A DNA stretch of 64,000 nt from RGIG5050 sp045636065 (GCA_045636065.1 JAZTWW010000036.1:1-64000), one strand, 5' to 3'. Shown: positions 34,447 through 42,999, counted from the stretch's first letter. Made by a program: numbers and translations. Notes: a model not told the origin generated them from the letters alone.

Positions 34447-36105
34447 TCAACTCCAATCTCTTGGATTTATGCCATTGGCAGCAGCCGTCTTCTTGAACAT
34501 TATTTTCAACCCCGCTGTAAATCTCGCGACCGCCTGCTGATTTGATGAATCCGCGACCCAAAACCTCATCAACTCAATAAAAAAAGGTTCATACCTGCTC
34601 CAAATCGCTTTTGTTTCAGCTCGGCGAACTCCTTCTGTACTCCTTCCCGATGCATGCAAATCACTTATCTTCCGTTCCATGGCCTCCCAATCGCTCTCAA
34701 TCCTACTGAAATATGTCCGACTATAACCATTATTAGTAGCTGCAGGGGAATGCCAAAAAGTGTCTGCGCCACCATGACACAACCTCTTGCCATACTCGAA
34801 TAGAAATTGCTCTGGAGATTTGTTATCACCAGGCAATACTATAAGATTGTTTGTAACATCCTGTTTTTTATCGCCATCCAAAACCGCAAAGGCAGTGGAT
34901 TTCACGGACAAGCACCCGTCTTTAAAAATCGTCTCAAGATTAGTTGCCCCAATGAAAGATCCGACGAAATGGAAATGTGTTCGCAAGTGCTCTATCCCTG
35001 ATCCCCGACAGAAGATATGATCCAGCAAAACACCCAAAACGACCCTTGCCTCATCATCCTCTGCAAGCACCGGGATCTTCCGTCCCTCATACAAATCCCT
35101 GCGGGTACAATTCTTCAGATGCATCCTGATTTTAAACATATCAGGATCCGGCAATACACTTATATGATCAAGGTCGTCGATGAAGTATATAACATTGTCG
35201 CCCTTCGTCAGCACATCTTCTAGCAACGCAAGGCTATGCGTTGTACAAATGACTTGAATCTTATAGTCTGTTGCATATTTTCGCAGCAACTCGCACAGTT
35301 CAATCTGCAAAGACGGATGAAGAGTAGCATCAAGCTCATCAATCAACAAAACGCTTTCTGTAAAACCTGTTTTAGTCGACAACTTCTCATAGTAATATCG
35401 CAGCGACACTAATGCACGCAAAATACATAATACATTATCCTCTCCCGATGAAATCGTGTTCGAATCTACACCCTGCACCGTTGTCTCAAATTCTTCACAG
35501 CACTTCAATGATGCAACATTACTTACCACATGCTTTGCGCCCATCTCTATTCGGGTCAACCGCTTATATAGGTCCGCCAGCTCATTGTTATATTCCACAG
35601 GCAACTGTTTTCCAACGCGTCTGGTTGCAACATCATCCGCCAGCTCTCCTCGCGGAAGCAATCGAGGCAAGCCCAAATAGATCACTGGCATCTCAGGCAA
35701 CTTCTCATGGGTTCCTGGCGCATAATTTGGTTTTACCGCAAAGCGAAAATTCTGATCTGACCTGTGTCGTCTAAAATTCAAAGCCAACCCATTCTCGTAG
35801 TTGATTGTAAACAACGTGCCCACAATACCACGCGCTGGGTCACGATATTTTTTATCGCCCCGAACCAACGATTCAATTTTGCAATTCATCCCAGCATTGA
35901 TACGGGCAATGATGCTGACACACGCGCCGTCAAGCATTCGAGGATTCGCCGACTGCTTAGCTCGCTTGTACGCATTACTAATCATATGTAAAACAGAACT
36001 TTTACAAGTTCCGTTTGTGCCTGATATAATATTCACGCCCGGACAAAAGTCCAAATCCAAGCCCTTCAGCTTGCGATATTGCACAATTGACAATTTCGAA
36101 ATCAT
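34447..36105 (-). CDS. AAA ATPase with C-terminal TOPRIM-like domain (OLD/PARIS-like)
   Basis: A 552-residue protein. The N-terminal SMC/ABC-type ATPase has Walker A GTNGTCKSS (about 28-36) with Cys where Gly is usual, and Walker B VLLIDELDATLHP (about 247-258). The C-terminal part (about 335-520) has the acidic pattern VLAEDDEARVVLG and FAVLDGDKK, as in TOPRIM nucleases of OLD/Gabija proteins and the AriB component of PARIS. By family it is expected to sense phage or DNA ends and cut nucleic acid. It is the third gene of the ParB/Dam cassette, directly upstream of hsdM. The region is AT-rich. Confidence 0.82.
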   Translation of the reverse strand: MISKLSIVQYRKLKGLDLDFCPGVNIISGTNGTCKSSVLHMISNAYKRAKQSANPRMLDGACVSIIARINAGMNCKIESLVRGDKKYRDPARGIVGTLFTINYENGLALNFRRHRSDQNFRFAVKPNYAPGTHEKLPEMPVIYLGLPRLLPRGELADDVATRRVGKQLPVEYNNELADLYKRLTRIEMGAKHVVSNVASLKCCEEFETTVQGVDSNTISSGEDNVLCILRALVSLRYYYEKLSTKTGFTESVLLIDELDATLHPSLQIELCELLRKYATDYKIQVICTTHSLALLEDVLTKGDNVIYFIDDLDHISVLPDPDMFKIRMHLKNCTRRDLYEGRKIPVLAEDDEARVVLGVLLDHIFCRGSGIEHLRTHFHFVGSFIGATNLETIFKDGCLSVKSTAFAVLDGDKKQDVTNNLIVLPGDNKSPEQFLFEYGKRLCHGGADTFWHSPAATNNGYSRTYFSRIESDWEAMERKISDLHASGRSTEGVRRAETKAIWSRYEPFFIELMRFWVADSSNQQAVARFTAGLKIMFKKTAAANGINPRDWS

Positions 36106-36123
36106 TTCAACCTCGCTTCCTCA

Positions 36124-36993
36124 TCAGATGAAAAGTCTATCCATCCCAACACGACGAACTTCGGACATTGTAGGAATCAACTCTTTTCGCCCGAAAAACA
36201 TCACTTCTTTCCCGTTCCCATTGTTTGCCAAACTATAGTTGAGCGTAAACTTTCTGCTGGGAAGTCCCTTGTAAATCTTGCATATCTGCGGCACGTCATC
36301 ATACGAAACGATCCAAGGGCACGTAACATCTGACTTGATCTTGGCACACAAAGCCTGATGTTTCTTCTCATCAAAGAAATTCTGATACAAGTCTTTCCCC
36401 TTACGGTAATACGGGGGGTCAAAATAGACAAAAGCGTTTGCCTCAAACTGTTTAAGCTGCCTGGAAATAAAGCTCTCCACGTCTCTGTTGAACACATGGA
36501 TTTGCTTTCTCTTTCGTCCGATCGCTTCTATCTTTTTTGATAAGTCATTCTTCGGATAACGCACATCAAGTTTCCACGCGCCCTGCTCCATTCCCCCAAT
36601 CGGTCCCGAAGATAAAATACCCGAATGATTTGTGCGATTCAAAAAGAAAGTCGCAAAGCCATATTCCAATGCGTATTTCTTCCCCGTCAGGTAAATCTCT
36701 CGTTGCTTCTTCCATTCATCAAGTGTGACGGGGGTACTATGAAGCATATCAATAAATGCATCATTCTCTTGTACAACAGCCTTCCAGAACGAATAAATTG
36801 CGGGATCCGAATCGTTGATCACAATTTCAGAGACAACATCACGCAAAAGCAAATCTATCGCTATTCCAGCACCTCCAGCGAACGGCTCAACATACACAGA
36901 ACAATTATCACCGGACTTGTTTACCAACAACTCAATGAGTTTGCTGATTTTATATTTTCCACCGGGATATCGTAGTGGTGACGGATTACCCAT
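36124..36993 (-). CDS. Dam-type N6-adenine DNA methyltransferase (D12 class)
   Basis: A 289-residue D12-class methyltransferase: PLRYPGGKYKI and VEPFAGGAGIA motifs (SAM site) at the N-terminus and the catalytic DPPYYRKGKD (about 191-200). By family it methylates adenine in a short site, as Dam or DpnM do; the site is not readable. The start has AGGGGAG. It overlaps the ParB-like stop by eight bases and is followed 19 bases later by the ATPase-TOPRIM gene. No cognate type II endonuclease gene is seen, so it is either a self-protection methylase for the cassette or a solitary enzyme. Confidence 0.92.
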   Translation of the reverse strand: MGNPSPLRYPGGKYKISKLIELLVNKSGDNCSVYVEPFAGGAGIAIDLLLRDVVSEIVINDSDPAIYSFWKAVVQENDAFIDMLHSTPVTLDEWKKQREIYLTGKKYALEYGFATFFLNRTNHSGILSSGPIGGMEQGAWKLDVRYPKNDLSKKIEAIGRKRKQIHVFNRDVESFISRQLKQFEANAFVYFDPPYYRKGKDLYQNFFDEKKHQALCAKIKSDVTCPWIVSYDDVPQICKIYKGLPSRKFTLNYSLANNGNGKEVMFFGRKELIPTMSEVRRVGMDRLFI

Positions 36994-38281
36994 TGCTCGC
37001 TCCCCTTTCTCTCTTGCAGTGAAGTCTTAACAGCCCGCCAACAATCAAAGACATCGCAATCGTTTGCGCAAGATTATAACTCCCCGTGTAATTATGTGCG
37101 CCCGTCTGCAACAACCCAACGATGTTGCTTTTAGTGACGGCATTTTGCGCCAAGAAAGTTTTTTGGTCCTGCGAAAGCGATGCCTTGGCATCATCAAAGC
37201 CATTCATCACCAATGCACTCATGTCGCGAGAGGACGAACACTTTGCAATCAACTCGCACTCCAAGCGCAATGCCATACGGATAAGTGCAGGGAATCGATC
37301 CGATAAATTGTCTTTATGCTTTTCATAGTAATTATACAAGTCCAGAATATCGCGATACAAATTTGCCGGCTCACCAACATCCAAATCTAATTTTCCGCCG
37401 AAGAGAGCCATTGACGAAGAGCCAACCCTCCTAGGCAATCGTGCAGCCTGTTGTGCATCCGTGGAGGAAACATTTAAACATTGAAAATCATCTGACTTCA
37501 AATCAACGTCATGATATTCTTTATCTGCGTCAGCATCAACAATGGCCTTCAACTTTGGATCAATCAAAACGCAAAGCGGCTCTTTGCGCCCATTTCGCGT
37601 ACTAATCCTCTTGTCTTTTACCAGAGAAAAAATGTGCTCTAACAGCCTCTGCGTATCCTTGGCATTATGCCGAGACGAGACGCGTCCCTTTTCAATCTTT
37701 ATGCCGATGCTTTTCATCCTCGGATTCGTCAGCACCTCTTCGCGCACAAATCGCTGATTTAGATAACTCGTCGCCTCAACCCTTCCATCCAACATTTCAT
37801 TCAATTGCAGCAACACACTCTTGGGTTGCTTCATGAATTTATACAGGAACACATCACGCGCTATCTGATCCCACGAGCCTGTATCCGCATGTTTACGCCA
37901 AACACTCTCAATAGCAACATCCTCAGATGCCACACAACAAGGCAAAACCTCAGGGCAATCTGGCATCTTGAATTTCAAGTCACAAAACTCAGGATACAAC
38001 CCCAACTTAAGCATCGCAAGGATTACACGCCTATTCCCATCATAAACGATTGGCGCACCATTCTTGTAAACAACCGTGGGCAATTCGCTGAAATCATAAC
38101 GTGCCCCCATCTTCTTCGCGAGTTTCTTGATCTCCCACTTCTTACCCGCATCAACAAGCGCATGCCGGATGACAGTCTCATTTTTACTCCTTGACGAAAT
38201 GGGGTCACGTGGATTCTCCGTCCAAAGAACCAAATCCCTGACAGGGATTTTCTCTACAGTCTGTTTTTCTTGATTATCCAT
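36986..38281 (-). CDS. ParB-like nuclease/NTPase-domain protein
   Basis: A 431-residue protein with an N-terminal ParB/Srx-like domain (PVRDLVLWTENPRDPI, then YDGNRRVILAMLKL, about 77-90). The remaining 340 residues are helical with no recognised motif. Domain order resembles ParB-domain proteins found near DNA methyltransferases on phages and islands, not chromosomal ParB: there is no ParA gene. It starts at the ATG (38281); an in-frame TTG upstream is less likely. An AT palindrome lies just upstream. I cannot state its activity; cleavage or nucleotide hydrolysis are the family options. Confidence 0.78.
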   Translation of the reverse strand: MDNQEKQTVEKIPVRDLVLWTENPRDPISSRSKNETVIRHALVDAGKKWEIKKLAKKMGARYDFSELPTVVYKNGAPIVYDGNRRVILAMLKLGLYPEFCDLKFKMPDCPEVLPCCVASEDVAIESVWRKHADTGSWDQIARDVFLYKFMKQPKSVLLQLNEMLDGRVEATSYLNQRFVREEVLTNPRMKSIGIKIEKGRVSSRHNAKDTQRLLEHIFSLVKDKRISTRNGRKEPLCVLIDPKLKAIVDADADKEYHDVDLKSDDFQCLNVSSTDAQQAARLPRRVGSSSMALFGGKLDLDVGEPANLYRDILDLYNYYEKHKDNLSDRFPALIRMALRLECELIAKCSSSRDMSALVMNGFDDAKASLSQDQKTFLAQNAVTKSNIVGLLQTGAHNYTGSYNLAQTIAMSLIVGGLLRLHCKRERGASNG

Positions 38282-38302
38282 ACAGTGATCCAATTATGGT
38301 GT

Positions 38303-38314
38303 TTATAATTATAA
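38303..38314. promoter_or_regulatory. 12-bp perfect palindrome upstream of the ParB-like gene
   Basis: TTATAATTATAA lies 22 bases before the ParB-like ATG and includes TATAAT on both strands. It overlaps the stop of the truncated methyltransferase. It may be both the promoter and an operator for the cassette. No convincing -35 box. Confidence 0.35.
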
Positions 38315-38878
38315 CATTTTAATGGTGGGGAGCACGAGATGATGGGCAATCTTCGCGCGAGCGAGGAACATCAAATCGACAATCCCGACGAATCGCGCTT
38401 TGACATATTCCTGCCAGGTCTTGCCTTTGGGAAATTTTATGTTGCCCTTGCCACAGGTCGATTCCCAGCCGAACTCTGTTCCGGGATCAAACTTGACGAC
38501 TTCAGCGCTGAACGGACTAGAATCAGGCTTCTTCCTCCCGAACCAAGCGACATCAACAAGGTTGTTCTGCTTGTTGCAAATCCATGACGGAGTAAAGACC
38601 TCTGAACGTTTCACCACGCGCTGACGCTGCTCCTCGGCGCTCTTGTCGACACGCGGACGGATCACGGGATTGTCCTTGTCGACAATCTGCTCTATCCGAA
38701 TCTCGTCACCGGCACCGAATCCCTTGCCGCGCTCAGCATAGTCATCCGTCGCCCAAATAAGGTTTCGCCACGTCGATCGGTCTTTCAAGAGTACGGCAAG
38801 CACTTCTTCTGGAATGTTCCATTCCAGAATGTCGCGGCCAAAGCCGCTTGTCCCCTTTGTGTTTTGCTTAATCATCAT
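38309..38878 (-). pseudogene. Truncated DNA methyltransferase (restriction-endonuclease-subunit-M-like)
   Basis: A 189-residue open frame that matches the N-terminal third of a larger N6-methyltransferase family: VKRSEVFTPSWICNKQNN, then WFGR and KTWQEYVKAR are typical of those proteins. The catalytic SAM and NPPY regions that should follow are absent; after EYVKAR the sequence (FVGIVDLMFLARAKIAHH) looks foreign and soon ends. So it is probably a 5' remnant, not a working enzyme. It keeps an extended -10 promoter. Confidence 0.6.
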
Positions 38879-38890
38879 TTCTAGGTTAAT

Positions 38891-38896
38891 ATTATA
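38891..38896 (-). promoter_or_regulatory. -10 box of the truncated methyltransferase
   Basis: TATAAT preceded by ATGG, overlapping the TAA stop of the ORF6N gene. No fitting -35 box (GGGCGT at 17 bases). Confidence 0.5.
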
Positions 38897-39851
38897 CCAT
38901 TCCTGTCGTTTTTACGCCCACCACAAACACTGACTTCTTGATGCGGCGAATATCGGCGGAATCTAGCTTCGTGAAGGCGAAGCACTTCTTGCCGAGGTCT
39001 TTCAGCGATGCGCCTATCAGGTAGAGTTCCTTGTCATCGACGATGAGAAAGCGGTCATGGAACGATTCATTGTAGCGAACGGAGAGCTCCGGGTATTGGG
39101 CGTTGAAGGTCTTGATATCGGCATCGGAAATCTTGCGGTGCGGCATGTGCTTCTTGTCGTAATGCTCCGACGTGAAGACCGTCACCTTCACGCCCTTGCG
39201 CTTCTTCGCGAAGAGGTCGAGCACCTCCGTCGTCGCCCAGTTGTCGATGAGCATCAGCGAACTCTTCGCTCCAGCGACCAGCTTCAGCACCAACGCCCGC
39301 GCATCCCACAGCTGCCCGTCGTAAAACACGCCCTGAATAGGCGTTTCAGTCGCGTCAATGCGCTGCAGGATGGAATCTACTTTCGCATCCGTGGCAATCT
39401 GCCGCTTCTCCACCGCCTCGATTCGCTGAAACATCTGCGCGTTCGCAAGCAAGAACCGACGCATCGCAGAGAAGGCCCGCATAATGCGGATGTTCACTTC
39501 GATGGCCGTAGGCGAACGGAGGACGCTGCTCAACATGGCAATACCATTTTCCGTAAAAGCGTATGGGAGCTGACGATCACCGCCCCAACTTGAGATGCCA
39601 TTTTGGCATTTCAAGTTATCCCATTCTTCGGCGGACAGTCTGAACATGAAGTCCTCCGGGAATCGCTCTTCGTTGCGCTTGACCTGCCTGTTCAACGCCC
39701 CGGTCGCCACGCCATACAACCTTGCCACATCGCGATCAAGTATGACCTGCACTCCTCGAATAGGCTTGATCAACGCCTGAATGTTGCCCGTATCACTCAC
39801 GACAACAGCCTGTACTTGCTGACCGGAAATGGCATTCCCATTCTGCCTCAT
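38892..39851 (-). CDS. ORF6N-domain protein with PLD-like C-terminus
   Basis: A 319-residue protein. Residues about 18-110 form the ORF6N (KilA-N-related) DNA-binding domain (RDVARLYGVATGALNRQVKR, ERFPEDFMF). The C-terminal 130 residues have one phospholipase D-like HKD motif (SFHDRFLIVD). This combination is common in phage and island genes; role unknown. The start at MRQNGNA has AAAGGAGG four bases upstream and overlaps the previous TGA (ATGA). An alternative longer start exists in the frame but would overlap the small upstream gene. Confidence 0.8.
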   Translation of the reverse strand: MRQNGNAISGQQVQAVVVSDTGNIQALIKPIRGVQVILDRDVARLYGVATGALNRQVKRNEERFPEDFMFRLSAEEWDNLKCQNGISSWGGDRQLPYAFTENGIAMLSSVLRSPTAIEVNIRIMRAFSAMRRFLLANAQMFQRIEAVEKRQIATDAKVDSILQRIDATETPIQGVFYDGQLWDARALVLKLVAGAKSSLMLIDNWATTEVLDLFAKKRKGVKVTVFTSEHYDKKHMPHRKISDADIKTFNAQYPELSVRYNESFHDRFLIVDDKELYLIGASLKDLGKKCFAFTKLDSADIRRIKKSVFVVGVKTTGMV

Positions 39852-40000
39852 GCCGCCTCCTTTACATCCGCAATCCGCTTGAGCAGCAGACAACTGGACT
39901 TATCGCAATTTGCGACAAGTTCATACGTTTCAAGCCGCACGTCTGGCCGGACGGTCCCGTTCGGCTGGTCCACGGCAATCTGGGTTTCGCTTGCGCTCAT
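39848..40000 (-). CDS. 50-residue protein coupled to the ORF6N gene
   Basis: Open frame from ATG at 40000 to TGA at 39850-39848, which overlaps the ORF6N ATG (ATGA). It has a good promoter and an AGAAGGAA site eight bases upstream. The product is mildly acidic at the N-terminus (MSASETQIAVDQPN) and ends KRIADVKEAA with two cysteines in the middle. Its family is unknown. The overlap suggests translational coupling and a joint function. Confidence 0.65.
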   Translation of the reverse strand: MSASETQIAVDQPNGTVRPDVRLETYELVANCDKSSCLLLKRIADVKEAA

Positions 40001-40022
40001 TTGGGCTTTCCTTCTGGCGAAT

Positions 40023-40051
40023 ATTATACCAAATTACGCGCTATGGCGCAA
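40023..40051 (-). promoter_or_regulatory. Promoter of the island's first unit
   Basis: TTGCGC (40046-40051), 17-base spacer ending in TTTGG, TATAAT (40023-40028): the same -35 hexamer as the aminotransferase promoter and an extended -10. The leader of about 15 bases carries AAGGAA. Confidence 0.75.
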
Positions 40052-40103
40052 CGAGCGCAATCGGTCGGCGACGGGGGTGGAGGCGAGGGGAAAGGGGATC
40101 TGG

Positions 40104-40967
40104 CTATGGCTTGAGATGCGAGAGCTTTTCGGAGATTGACTTGAGAAGTTCGCCCTGCTCGCGCAGGAGGGTGTCGCGCGCGGCCTCCCTCGCTTCACGC
40201 GCAGCCTTTTCCTTGGCATCCTTGTCCTTAGTCATCCTCTCCATAAGCCCTGACGATATGATGCCCGTGGGGATGGCGACCGCAGCAAGGCCGGAGAAGG
40301 CGATGAACGCCCCGATTAAGCGGCCGATGGCGGTTACCGGGTAGATGTCACCGTAACCGACGGTCGTAAGCGTAGCTACGGCCCACCAGAGCCCCGAGAA
40401 TGCGTTTCTGAACACCTCCGGCTGCACCCGGTGTTCGGCGGAATACATGAGAAGCGAGGACATCAGCATCAGAATCGCCACGAAAAAGAGCGATCCTAGA
40501 AGCTCGCGCTTCTTGGCCGCCATCACCTCGCCAAGCGATTTCATCGCGTCGAAATAGCGGTTGAGCTTGAATATCCTGAGAAGCCGCACAAGCCGAAGCG
40601 CCCTTATACCGAGCATGGTCCCTGGCAGGAACATCGGTAGCCAGAACGGCAGGATCGAGACAAGATCCACTATCGCCATCGGCGAAATCACATATCTGAG
40701 GCGCGACGCCAGAACGCCGCTTTCCGGATAGAGGAAATCGGCCGTCAAGATCCTAAGGGCGTATTCGATCGTAAATACGATCGATACCACCCCTTCAACT
40801 AGCACAAGGACTTCGATCACCTCCGGCTCAAGATCGAAGGTGGATGCAAACACGATCGCGACGCTCGCCATGATAAGCGTCGTTATAACCCAGTCGAAAG
40901 CCCTGCTCAGGAGCGATTTCCCCTCGTCCGGCTCGACTATCTCGTAGATCTTCCTGCGGCATTCCAT
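40104..40967 (-). CDS. Voltage-gated potassium channel
   Basis: A 287-residue Kv-type channel: six membrane helices, charged S4 (LGIRALRLVRLLRIFKLNRY), pore helix and selectivity filter TVGYGD (about 201-206), then a charged cytoplasmic coiled tail (MTKDKDAKEKAAREAREAAR). It would form a tetrameric K+ channel of the inner membrane. The start has AAGGG. It ends the core block after the island and is separated from the ResB-CcsA gene by 74 bases. Confidence 0.93.
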   Translation of the reverse strand: MECRRKIYEIVEPDEGKSLLSRAFDWVITTLIMASVAIVFASTFDLEPEVIEVLVLVEGVVSIVFTIEYALRILTADFLYPESGVLASRLRYVISPMAIVDLVSILPFWLPMFLPGTMLGIRALRLVRLLRIFKLNRYFDAMKSLGEVMAAKKRELLGSLFFVAILMLMSSLLMYSAEHRVQPEVFRNAFSGLWWAVATLTTVGYGDIYPVTAIGRLIGAFIAFSGLAAVAIPTGIISSGLMERMTKDKDAKEKAAREAREAARDTLLREQGELLKSISEKLSHLKP

Positions 40968-41041
40968 CTCTTTTACCCTTTCCTTTAAAATCCTGGCCTA
41001 TCCGCCCTAAAGCCCCATCTCCGCACGATTGCGCGACGCCA

Positions 41042-42190
41042 TCACCCGGCATACGAGTGGAGCCCTGCAAAGAGGCGGGAGAAATTGACCCAAAGAAGCG
41101 TAAGGACGATAAGCGCAAAGCCTGCCCAGAGAATCGCGCGCGCCATGCGCCCCTCGCGCGGGACGTGGAAAAGCGCCGCAAATACGAGCCACGTGACAAG
41201 GCTCCATGTCTCCTTCGGATCGAAGCTCCACCATGCGCCCCAGCATATCTCGCCCCACATGGAGCCGAGGGCCATCCCGGTGGTGATGAACGCGAATCCA
41301 AGGGGCACAAGCGCTGCAAGCCCGTTCAAGGCCGATCTCGCCAGAATGACATACCCGAAAATGTACGCACCCACATGCGGGACGAAAAACGGGCTTTGCA
41401 GGGCGGGGGGTAGACCGCCCGTGCGGCCTTTCATTGCAACCGCCCCTGCGAGGAGAACGGCCTCAAGCATGAAATCGGCGACTCCAAACCCCTTGCCCTC
41501 CATGCGTCTTGAAGAGAGCGCCACAAAAGGAAGCGCTGCGGCGGAAACGAGAAGGAAGCCCTTCACGTCCGCCAGCGGCACGTGCCCCGTCCTCCATGTG
41601 TAGATGACGGCCATGACGGTTGCGGCCAAGCCCATCGCGAAGACCGTGGCCATGGAGAGAACCGGTGCCGAGCCCTGAGGGGGGCATCTGCGGCGAAGCG
41701 GCAGCACCGCGTAAAGCCATGCGCCTAAAAGGAGGAACGCGAATCCTGCGAGCGCCAGCGGCCAGGTGCGGTCGCGCATGGCCGTAAGGACGCTCCCCTT
41801 AAAAGTTCCGCCACGCATGTCCGGCACCTCGAACCACGAACTCTGGAGGATAAAGTCGCAGCCTTTGCGCCACGGCCTGTTGACGCCTATCTCCGTGCGT
41901 TCGCGATCGACCCAGATTTCGCTTAGATACGCGCTGGGGCTTCCATCGGGGTACTCTTCGATGCGGAACGACTTAAGCCATATCTCCCTTCCAAACGGCT
42001 TTCTGCCCATTGAAAACGGCATTTTGCCGTAATAGGCATCCGCCATGGCGGAACCTTGGACCGCCGCAGCGTCCGGAAGAAGCTCCATTTCGACGCTCTC
42101 GGCGCCTCCCGATATTCGCCATATGTATGCGGCGACGAGTATGGCGGCCCCAAGATGCATAAGCCGCCTAGCCCACGACCGCAGCGACAT
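41042..42190 (-). CDS. Compact ResB-CcsA fusion for cytochrome c maturation (system II)
   Basis: A 382-residue membrane protein. The first 130 residues end in a periplasmic domain with the ResB pattern (FRIEEYPDGSPSAYLSEIWV, then VNRPWRKGCDFILQSSWFE). The rest is CcsA: several membrane helices and the heme-handling motif WGEICWGAWWSFDPKETWSL. It should attach heme to apo-cytochrome c in the periplasm. It is much shorter than usual CcsBA fusions, as the N-terminal ResB helices are lacking. No cytochrome gene is adjacent. The ATG overlaps the mscS stop. Confidence 0.85.
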   Translation of the reverse strand: MSLRSWARRLMHLGAAILVAAYIWRISGGAESVEMELLPDAAAVQGSAMADAYYGKMPFSMGRKPFGREIWLKSFRIEEYPDGSPSAYLSEIWVDRERTEIGVNRPWRKGCDFILQSSWFEVPDMRGGTFKGSVLTAMRDRTWPLALAGFAFLLLGAWLYAVLPLRRRCPPQGSAPVLSMATVFAMGLAATVMAVIYTWRTGHVPLADVKGFLLVSAAALPFVALSSRRMEGKGFGVADFMLEAVLLAGAVAMKGRTGGLPPALQSPFFVPHVGAYIFGYVILARSALNGLAALVPLGFAFITTGMALGSMWGEICWGAWWSFDPKETWSLVTWLVFAALFHVPREGRMARAILWAGFALIVLTLLWVNFSRLFAGLHSYAG

Positions 42191-42192
42191 CA

Positions 42193-42999
42193 TCAGGCCC
42201 CCGCCATGTGGACGTCGAGCTGCGGGAACGGGATCGTTATGCCGCTCTTTTCATAGGCGGAGACTATCGCAGGGAGAGCGGCGAAGTATACGCTCCAGTA
42301 GTCGGCGCCCTTCACCCATGCGCGAATGCTCAGCATGACCGCGGAATCGTCGAGCGACGTTACCTCCGCCATCGGCGCCGGGGCGGCGAGAACGCCTTTA
42401 AGGCCCTTTACCGCATCGAGCGCGACGGCCTTGGCCTTGGCGAGATCCGTTCCGTACGCTACGCCGACTTTCATCTCCACGCGCCTCGTTCCAAGGGCGT
42501 TGAAGTTCACTATCGTCGTCCCCCACACGAGCTTGTTGGGGATGACGAGCTTCTTGTTGTCGGGCGTAGCGAGCGTTGTCGCCATCATGTTGAGCTCCTT
42601 GACCGTTCCGTCCTGCCCGGCGACGCTGACGAAGTCGCCGACGTTGAACGGCCTGTTGAGGGCGATCATCATGCCGGCGGCGAAGTTGCTCATCGAATCC
42701 TGGAAGGCGAAACCGACGATGAAGCCTGTTACGCCAAGGCCCGCTATGAGCGGCCCCACATTGACGCCAAGCCTCTCAAGGGCCATTATTATCACGAACG
42801 CCCAAGCAAGCTTCTCAAGGACATTGATGGTGAAAGTCTGCATTATCCCCGAAAGCTTCGTCTTGGAGAGGGCCGCTTCAAGGAGCTTTCTCATCATCTT
42901 TATGACGATCCACCCCACAAGGACGACAGCCGCGGCTATCGCCACGTTCACAAGGAGCGCAACGGCGTTTGTCTTGATCCAGATCTTTACGGCATCCAT
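42193..42999 (-). CDS. Small-conductance mechanosensitive channel (MscS type)
   Basis: A 268-residue MscS-family channel: three membrane helices, pore helix with GxxxG/Ala-rich packing (LGVTGFIVGFAFQDSMSNFA), then the beta domain with RPFNVGDFVSVAGQDGTV and the alpha-beta cytosolic domain. It releases solutes on hypo-osmotic shock. It has AAGGG before ATG; a GTG one codon upstream overlaps the aroE stop. Stop and start are interleaved with both neighbours. Confidence 0.92.
   Translation of the reverse strand: MDAVKIWIKTNAVALLVNVAIAAAVVLVGWIVIKMMRKLLEAALSKTKLSGIMQTFTINVLEKLAWAFVIIMALERLGVNVGPLIAGLGVTGFIVGFAFQDSMSNFAAGMMIALNRPFNVGDFVSVAGQDGTVKELNMMATTLATPDNKKLVIPNKLVWGTTIVNFNALGTRRVEMKVGVAYGTDLAKAKAVALDAVKGLKGVLAAPAPMAEVTSLDDSAVMLSIRAWVKGADYWSVYFAALPAIVSAYEKSGITIPFPQLDVHMAGA

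Noticed and set aside
36986..38281. Chromosome-partition ParB with parS and ParA
   Set aside because: No ParA gene or parS-like motif nearby; only the N-terminal ParB/Srx domain is shared and the context is DNA modification.
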